Origin: Pseudomonadota bacterium
GTDB taxonomy: Bacteria > Verrucomicrobiota > Verrucomicrobiia > Limisphaerales > SXTU01
Assembly: GCA_009924135.1 (NCBI GenBank)
Contig: RFSE01000039.1
Coordinates: forward strand, 1 to 36,655
Length of the DNA stretch: 36,655 bases
Direction of reading: 5' to 3'
A program made the position numbers and the translations under genes. Shown one piece after another: positions 31,342-36,655 of the stretch. Each line of letters opens with the position of its first letter. The stretch's first letter is position 1. The notes below the pieces were generated by a model, which worked only from the letters and a program-made list of their open reading frames with translations, did no database searches and was not told where the DNA came from.

Positions 31342-32067
31342 ATGCGCCTATACCGGCTCGGATTCCTGTTCGCCCCGCTGCTCGCCTGCCTGCTCGCGGG
31401 TTGCGCTTCCTCCGAAGTCCGCCAGGGTGGCAGCCGCACTCCGCTGGGCGGCGTGGGCCGCGTCTTCCTCGCCCCGATCTACAACGCCACGCCGGACGAA
31501 ACCGCCGGCCGGGCTGTCACGGAACTGGCCGCCACCACCCTCCTCGCCCATGGCGTGCCGCTCGCGCAGACCGAGGACGGCCTCAACCGCAGCCGCGCAC
31601 TCATCGAAGAGGGCAAGGCTGCCCAGATCGTCGAGCTGGCCCGCTCGCTGGAATGCACCCACGTCCTGCTGGGCACTGTCACCGAGTATCGTTACAAGAG
31701 CGACCTTGATGGCTCGCCCATTGTGAGTGTCACGATGCGGCTCGTAGATGCCACCGACGGCACCACGGTCTGGCAGGGAACGAGCACCAAGATGACGCAA
31801 TACTTCGGCAGCCTCAGCCGCACGGCCCAGGCCGCCGTGGACAACCTCATCCAGCAGATGGCGGGCAAGGCCCAATCCGTCGCCCGCAGTTTCACGCCCG
31901 CCCCGCCGACGGCTGGACGAGCGTTCACCCCGGTGATACCTGATCCGTCGGTCGAGTCTGCCATCGTCAACGCGCCGCCCGGTTCCTCCCACATTCCGGC
32001 GGCGAAGGTGCGCCGGGGAAAGGTCGAGCCGGAAGTGGAGCAAATCCGTCGGCGCGGCGAACAATGA
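31342..32067 (+). CDS. pelC: PelC-like outer-membrane lipoprotein
   Basis: This 241-residue lipoprotein has a signal peptide with lipobox LLAGC (C21). The folded part (about 35-180) has the alternating pattern of the PelC/TolB-N-like fold: GGVGRVFLAPIYNATPDET, a helix with a divergent Thr/Ala-rich segment, and CTHVLLGTVTEYRY. PelC rings guide the Pel polymer to the PelB pore at the outer membrane. The C-terminal 60 residues are Pro- and charge-rich and longer than in Pseudomonas PelC (about 170 residues). The assignment is supported by the following pelD, pelE and pelF genes. The chosen start is ATG at 31342; an upstream open frame from 31078 is a shadow of aguA. Confidence 0.75.
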   Translation: MRLYRLGFLFAPLLACLLAGCASSEVRQGGSRTPLGGVGRVFLAPIYNATPDETAGRAVTELAATTLLAHGVPLAQTEDGLNRSRALIEEGKAAQIVELARSLECTHVLLGTVTEYRYKSDLDGSPIVSVTMRLVDATDGTTVWQGTSTKMTQYFGSLSRTAQAAVDNLIQQMAGKAQSVARSFTPAPPTAGRAFTPVIPDPSVESAIVNAPPGSSHIPAAKVRRGKVEPEVEQIRRRGEQ

Positions 32068-32146
32068 AAGCCCCGCCGCGCCCAACCAAGCTTTCCGTCT
32101 CCGCCCGTCCGGCGCACCTCAAGTTGCCCGCCGTCCTCCTGTTCCC

Positions 32147-33487
32147 ATGGATGTGCTGAACAAACTCGCCCCCAAGTACGGCTGGCTCGACCTCGCGGTC
32201 ATCACCGGCCTGTTGCTGGTGGTCAACAGCATGTTCGCCGCGTCGGACCTCGGCTGGGCCAAACTGCACCCGACCCCCTGGTTGCTGGTACCCATCCTCA
32301 TGGGTTGCCGTTATGGCTTCCCGGCAGGCATGGCGGGCGCAGCGGTGGCCATCGCCGTTGTCTGCGTAGGTTTCTCGCGGCATGCGGACTTCTTCATCGT
32401 CACGGTGCTCAAGGAACACGGCTACCTATTCGCGGCGATGGCGGCGGCGGGTGGCATCTGCGGACAAATTCAACGCGGCTTCAAAGCGCAGGAAATTCTT
32501 CTCAAAGCCCAGGCCGAGCGTACCGGCGAACGGCTCAAGAAACTCGACACCGACCTGTTCCTGCTGCGCGAAGCCAAGTCCGAACTGGAACGCCTCCTGG
32601 CCACCCGCGATGCGGAACTCTCCACGCTGGACGCTGAAATCCGGAGGCTCTTCGACAGCGAGGGCGACGAGTTGTGGCAGGACATCCTGCTGCTGCTCAA
32701 CCGGCAGTCCCGCGTGAGCGATGCCGCCATTTACACGCTGGCCGACGGGGGCCAGACCCTGGTGCGCAAGGGGCTGCTCGGCAACGCGCGGTCGCTCGGA
32801 GCGCGGCTGGCCGTGAAGGACGTCGAGATGGCCGGCCTGGCGCTCAAGAGCAAGGCGGCCGTGACCATCCCGGAATTCTGGCGCGGCGCGGTGGCTGAAC
32901 AGCGGGATTACCTCATGGTCGTGCCGTTGCTGGATGCGCAGGACCGGCCGCTGGCCCTGCTCATCGTCACCGGGATGCCGTTTATTTCACTGACCAAGAA
33001 ATCGGTTTACCTCATTGCGCTCATCTGCCGCTGGGCGGCGCGCGTGGCGGAGGTTGAAGCGCAGGCCGCGACCACCAGCCGGGCCGCCGCCGGCATCGAA
33101 GGGCAGCGCATCTTCACCGAGGCGTTCTTCCGGCAGAACGTGCAGCTCGCTTTCGATTCGTGGCAGCAGCACAGCCTGCCCTCGGCAGTTGTGCTTTTCA
33201 CTGCGGCACGGCAGCCCAAAGCAAAGCAGGCCCGGGTCGAGGCACTCATCATGGCCAGCATCCGCAGCGGCGACTTTCCGGCCGAACTCGGCCTGCCCAT
33301 CCCGCACCTCGCCGTGCTGCTCCCGCTCTGCGGCGAACGTGGCGTGGGCATCTTCGCCGAACGTATCCTCGCGACCTGCCGGAAGGATCCCGAACTCGGG
33401 TCGTACGTGCAGGCGCACGTGGTGAACCTCGACACCGTGACCAGCCTGGACCAGCTCTGGGCCGATCTCACCCGGCATGCCTCCTAA
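32147..33487 (+). CDS. pelD: PelD-like c-di-GMP receptor of the Pel system
   Basis: This 446-residue membrane protein has the PelD layout: several N-terminal helices (about residues 15-105), a coiled coil (about 110-165), a GAF domain (about 175-300) and a degenerate GGDEF domain (about 315-446). The inhibitory-site motif RSGD (R373-D376) matches the RxxD c-di-GMP-binding site of Pseudomonas PelD (R367/D370 there), and R406 or R412 could be the further arginine contact. No catalytic GGDEF signature is present. The protein is expected to switch on polymer synthesis when c-di-GMP rises. It overlaps the next gene by 11 bases. Confidence 0.83.
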   Translation: MDVLNKLAPKYGWLDLAVITGLLLVVNSMFAASDLGWAKLHPTPWLLVPILMGCRYGFPAGMAGAAVAIAVVCVGFSRHADFFIVTVLKEHGYLFAAMAAAGGICGQIQRGFKAQEILLKAQAERTGERLKKLDTDLFLLREAKSELERLLATRDAELSTLDAEIRRLFDSEGDELWQDILLLLNRQSRVSDAAIYTLADGGQTLVRKGLLGNARSLGARLAVKDVEMAGLALKSKAAVTIPEFWRGAVAEQRDYLMVVPLLDAQDRPLALLIVTGMPFISLTKKSVYLIALICRWAARVAEVEAQAATTSRAAAGIEGQRIFTEAFFRQNVQLAFDSWQQHSLPSAVVLFTAARQPKAKQARVEALIMASIRSGDFPAELGLPIPHLAVLLPLCGERGVGIFAERILATCRKDPELGSYVQAHVVNLDTVTSLDQLWADLTRHAS

Positions 33488-34547
33488 ACGGAAACCAGTT
33501 CCGGCTCCCGCCGCCTCACCGGCCGGCGACCCTTCGCCCGAACCGGAAAGTCACGCCCTGAGCCTGATTGCCTATCCCGGCCTGCTTATCGCCGCAGTGC
33601 TGGAAATTCTCTCGGCCCGGGCATTGGTCGGCCAGGCCCCCTCGACCATCACGGTGATGGGGCTGCACGTTGTCGCCCTGCTGGTTGCCGTGCCCGGTCT
33701 GCGGGGGTTGTTTCCCGAGGAATACGGCCGGCTGAACTGGACCTTTGCCGCACTGGTGCTGGGCTTCGCGCTGCCGCTGCCCGTGGTCGGCCCGCTGTTT
33801 CTGATTGGCTACCGGTTGCTGCTCCTCATGCGGCCCGCGCGGAACGTCGAAAGCAAATACATCGTTGGCACCACCCAGTATCTGACCCTCGCCCGCCACG
33901 AGTTGGAGGAGCACGAGGAGCCACGGTCGATTGCAGACATCCTCAACGGTCGTGATACGGTGGCCCGCCGGGGGGCGATCATAGCCTTGCGCGCGGTTGA
34001 GCCGAAAAAGGCTCTGCCACTCCTGCAAAAGGCCATTCAGGACAGCGACGAACAAGTCCGGCTGCTGGCCCAGACCCACTTCAACCAGATCATCGCCACG
34101 CTCGAAGGCCGCGTGAAGACACTTGAAGCGGAGCTGGCCACGCCGCCGCGCCACCTGAACAAGCTGCTGCTGCTCGCCGAGCAATATCACGAACTGGTGT
34201 ATCTCGGCCTGGCCACCGACGAGACCCAGACCATTTACCTGGGCCGCGCGCTGGAGTTGCTGGAGGAAGCCGCGCGCAGTGCGCCGGAAAACACTTCCGT
34301 GCGCTTCCTGCTCGTGAAATGCGCCCTCAAGTCCAGCCAGCTCGACAAGGCCCGGGCCGGCATTGAGTTCCTGCGCAAGAAGGGCTGGCAAGCGGAAGTG
34401 CTCGGGCCATGGGAGGCGGAGATCGCCTATCTCGCACGGGACTGGGAGACGCTGGCCACGACGTTGCAGCGGCTCGACACCACCGGGGCCGCACCCGGCG
34501 CGCTCCAAGGCCCGCTCGAATTCTGGCTCACGCCGGGGAAGGCTTGA
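33477..34547 (+). CDS. pelE: PelE-like membrane protein with TPR-type domain
   Basis: This 356-residue protein starts inside the pelD end (11-bp overlap), so it is translationally coupled. The first 120 residues hold two or three membrane helices (about 25-48, 52-72 and 85-115). The rest is helical: a HEAT-like segment (about 150-205, including LRAVEPKKALPLLQKAIQDS), a short coiled coil, then TPR-like helices to the end. PelE has this topology and joins PelD, PelF and PelG in the inner-membrane synthase complex. PelE is poorly conserved, so the call leans on topology and gene order. Confidence 0.75.
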   Translation: MPPKRKPVPAPAASPAGDPSPEPESHALSLIAYPGLLIAAVLEILSARALVGQAPSTITVMGLHVVALLVAVPGLRGLFPEEYGRLNWTFAALVLGFALPLPVVGPLFLIGYRLLLLMRPARNVESKYIVGTTQYLTLARHELEEHEEPRSIADILNGRDTVARRGAIIALRAVEPKKALPLLQKAIQDSDEQVRLLAQTHFNQIIATLEGRVKTLEAELATPPRHLNKLLLLAEQYHELVYLGLATDETQTIYLGRALELLEEAARSAPENTSVRFLLVKCALKSSQLDKARAGIEFLRKKGWQAEVLGPWEAEIAYLARDWETLATTLQRLDTTGAAPGALQGPLEFWLTPGKA

Positions 34548-34566
34548 ATCATGCGACTCCCTGTTC

Positions 34567-34650
34567 TCACTCCTACTCATCCTCCTGCTCCTACTCAAGG
34601 AGTTGAGGTGGAGTTGAAGATGAGCAGGAGGATGAGCAGGAAAGGAACCG
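34567..34650. repeat. Inverted repeat with CTCCTGCTCATC units between pelE and pelF
   Basis: Arms at about 34567-34595 (ctcctactcatcctcctgct) and 34618-34645 (gatgagcaggaggatgagca) are reverse complements. It fills the only gap in the pelC-F block and ends just before the pelF start; there is no T-tract. It could modulate pelF expression or be a neutral repeat insertion. Confidence 0.75.
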
Positions 34651-34661
34651 AGTCCCGCTAA

Positions 34662-36299
34662 ATGCAACCGCCTGCCAAACCCGAGCCCGTCGCCGATGTG
34701 ACGCTGTTTCTCGAAGGGACATACCCTTACGTCCTGGGCGGCGTGTCGTCGTGGGTGCATCAAATCATCACCGGTCTGCCGGAGCTGACATTCTCGCTGT
34801 TTTACATCGGGGCGAAACAGGAGCCAAACGCCAAGCAGCATTACAAGCTCCCGCCCAACGTCCTCACAGTGCGCGAGGTCTATCTCCACAACGAACTTTC
34901 CAAACGCGAACAAAAGCGCCGCCACGTCCCCGCCGAACTGCGCATGGCGCTGTATGACCTGCTCGGCAGGTTCTATCTCGCGAAGACCGAGGCCGAGCGC
35001 ATGGCCTGCTTCTGGGCCACGCTGGAAGGCTTGCAGGAGGTCGAGAAACGCTTTCGTTTTGGCAACCTGCTGCGGGACCGTGAGGCTTGGGAAATCCTGG
35101 TTGCCGGGTACGAGGAGTTTTGCCCCGACGAGTCGTTCATCGACTTCTTCTGGACCGCGCGCTTCTTGCATCTGCCGCTCTGGAACCTGTGGAAGGCCCG
35201 GGATCTCGTGCCGCCGGCGCGCGTGTACCACAGCGTCTCGGCCGGTTACGCGGGCTTCATCGGCGCGATCACCGGGCGGCGACGGCATGCGCCGTTCTTC
35301 CTGACCGAGCACGGCATTTACACCAAGGAGCGCATCGCCGAGATCAGCCAGGCGGACTGGATTTACGAGGCGGACCGGTTCCAGATCAACTTCAGCGAAG
35401 GCCTGGGCAAGCTCAAGCAGATGTGGATCAACCTCTTCATGTTTTTGGGCCAGGTCGCCTACGCCCAGGCCGACAAGATCATCACGCTTTACTCCGGCAA
35501 CGCCGCCACCGAGATCGAGTTCGGGGCGGACGGGAAAAAGATTTCGATCATCCCCAACGGCATTGAGCCATCACGCTTCGATGCCATCTATCAGCAGCAC
35601 ATGACGCGCTGGCAGAGCAGCCCGGAGAAGAAGTACGTGGGCTTCATCGGCCGCGTGGTGCCCATCAAGGACGTAAAAACCCTCCTCCGCGCCGCGCGCA
35701 TCGTCTGTGAACGGATGCCCGAGGTGGAGTTCCTCATCGCCGGGCCCTATGCCGAGGACCCGACCTATTTCGACGAGTGCTCGAAGATCGTGAAGCTCCT
35801 GCACATCGAGGAGAAGGTCCACTTCCTCGGCATGAGCAAGATCATGGAAGTGCTCCCGCGCATGGATGTGCTGGTGCTGACCAGCATTAGTGAAGGCCTT
35901 CCGCTTGTCGTGCTCGAGGGCATGGCCGCCGGCAAGCCCAACGTGTGCAGCGATGTCGGGGCGTGCCGCGAACTCATGTTCGGCCGCACGGCTCCGGACC
36001 GGGCGCTGGGGCGCGCAGGCCGGCTCACGAAAATCATGTCCCCGGCCGAGACCGCCCACGCGCTCATCGGCATCCTCTCGAATCCGGAGACGTGCGTGAA
36101 GATGGGCATCGCCGGCCGTCAACGCGCCGAACAATTCTACAGCATGACGTCGATGCTGGGAGCCTATCGGGAGTTGTACCACCAACTGGCCGGAAAACCC
36201 GTTCCACCGCCTGCCGCCGCGCCGACCCCAGCCCCGGCTGCTGCTCCCACTCCTGCTCCCGCTCCGACTACGCGCAAGCCCAAGGGCCTGCCGGGTTAA
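34662..36299 (+). CDS. pelF: PelF-like GT4 glycosyltransferase
   Basis: This 545-residue cytoplasmic glycosyltransferase polymerises the Pel polysaccharide from UDP-sugars. The start DVTLFLEGTYPYVLGGVSSW is characteristic of PelF (DUF3492-type N-terminal domain). The GT4 C-terminal domain has IPNGIEPSRFD, GFIGRVVPIKDVKTLLRAA and the EX7E motif ISEGLPLVVLEG (E411, E419). Length is slightly above the usual 500-510 because of a C-terminal Pro/Ala tail (residues about 510-545: repeated PTPAPAAA units). It is preceded by a repeat rather than directly by pelE. The next gene runs the other way, so the expected pelG is missing here. Confidence 0.93.
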   Translation: MQPPAKPEPVADVTLFLEGTYPYVLGGVSSWVHQIITGLPELTFSLFYIGAKQEPNAKQHYKLPPNVLTVREVYLHNELSKREQKRRHVPAELRMALYDLLGRFYLAKTEAERMACFWATLEGLQEVEKRFRFGNLLRDREAWEILVAGYEEFCPDESFIDFFWTARFLHLPLWNLWKARDLVPPARVYHSVSAGYAGFIGAITGRRRHAPFFLTEHGIYTKERIAEISQADWIYEADRFQINFSEGLGKLKQMWINLFMFLGQVAYAQADKIITLYSGNAATEIEFGADGKKISIIPNGIEPSRFDAIYQQHMTRWQSSPEKKYVGFIGRVVPIKDVKTLLRAARIVCERMPEVEFLIAGPYAEDPTYFDECSKIVKLLHIEEKVHFLGMSKIMEVLPRMDVLVLTSISEGLPLVVLEGMAAGKPNVCSDVGACRELMFGRTAPDRALGRAGRLTKIMSPAETAHALIGILSNPETCVKMGIAGRQRAEQFYSMTSMLGAYRELYHQLAGKPVPPPAAAPTPAPAAAPTPAPAPTTRKPKGLPG

Positions 36300-36364
36300 A
36301 CTTCTTCAAAGACTTGGGATTGCCCGCGAGTGATCGGGGGACCGGGCGTTTGGTTCCGCCGGGC

Positions 36365-36416
36365 TGGAAGCTGCGGCACTACGGCAGGCTGGATGCCTGC
36401 CACCACCACTGTCACC
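36365..36416. repeat. GC-rich dispersed repeat after pelF
   Basis: The stretch includes tacggcaggctggatgcctg and flanks, with a small internal palindrome (gcaggctggatgcctgc). It lies in the convergent gap between pelF and the partial - strand gene. No T-rich tail, hence no typical terminator. Nothing else is recognisable between 36300 and 36472. Confidence 0.5.
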
Positions 36417-36472
36417 GCTCGTCGCACTTCACCGTTCGGGGAAATGCCAAAACCACTTCCATGATCGGAGCC

Positions 36473-36655
36473 CTACAGCTTGTCCGACAGCTCCGGGAAC
36501 GCGAGCTTGCCGGTTTCACCGACCCGCAGCGTCAGCATGAGGCTGTTCAGGGCGTATTTGAACTCCTGCATGTCGGCTCCGGTGGTGAGGAGGTGGAACT
36601 CCAGGGTGCCCGCCGGCGAAGGGATGTAGGCGATGCGGCTCTGGAGGGTCAGGCC
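36473..36655 (-). CDS. 3' end of an unknown - strand gene
   Basis: An open frame runs from the window edge to a TAG at 36475-36473 and encodes 60 residues, ending with ELSDKL. The visible part contains alternating strand and helix (IAYIPSPAGTLEFHLLTTGA, then a helix with YALNSLMLTLRVG). I do not recognise the family. It converges on pelF. The start lies outside the window. Confidence 0.6.
   Translation of the reverse strand, partial: GLTLQSRIAYIPSPAGTLEFHLLTTGADMQEFKYALNSLMLTLRVGETGKLAFPELSDKL

Noticed and set aside
36365-36416. Intrinsic terminator after pelF
   Set aside because: Palindromic, but no T-tract follows on either strand.

Overview
The window looks like chromosomal DNA of a member of the Verrucomicrobiota, possibly of the Pedosphaera/Limisphaerales type. 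This is inferred from high GC, a Tat-exported DUF1501 protein, a tiny Lys/Ala-rich histone-like protein, verrucomicrobial-style porin and MCE genes, and an unusually heavy load of short dispersed inverted repeats. No rRNA, tRNA, CRISPR array, transposase or phage gene was found.

The main content is a Pel-type exopolysaccharide system in two blocks on the + strand. Block 1 (about 1.86-10.1 kb) holds pelA (GH114-like hydrolase plus polysaccharide deacetylase) and a PelB divided into two genes: a membrane-anchored TPR scaffold, then a signal-peptide protein with a repetitive Pro-rich linker, TPRs and a C-terminal outer-membrane barrel. Block 2 (about 31.3-36.3 kb) holds pelC (lipoprotein), pelD (membrane/GAF/degenerate GGDEF receptor with an RxxD site), pelE and pelF (GT4 glycosyltransferase). 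Order and strand are canonical, but about 21 kb of unrelated genes lies between the blocks. pelG, the flippase-like partner, is not in the window and does not follow pelF.

The genes between the blocks are: a fold-type III PLP decarboxylase (10.2-11.5 kb); on the - strand, a porin with a clear terminator and an mlaE-mlaF-mlaD lipid transport operon whose ATPase has lost several catalytic motifs; a lone pilC/gspF gene whose tail is followed by a tandem duplication; priA; a copper P-type ATPase; nrdR with a translationally coupled gene of unknown function; an AT-richer SseB-like gene flanked by inverted repeats; a HIT hydrolase; a broken aldose 1-epimerase; mutS with a coupled surface-type protein gene; a 30-residue Lys/Ala-rich protein gene; and thpR with aguA. 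Before block 1 there is a DUF1501 gene.

A second theme is short dispersed repeats. Inverted-repeat pairs of several families fill many intergenic gaps. Repeats of the same kind also sit in frame inside conserved proteins (PriA, the copper ATPase, MutS), where they encode extra peptides absent from the usual family architecture. This resembles the palindromic elements that insert into Rickettsia proteins, but the motifs differ.
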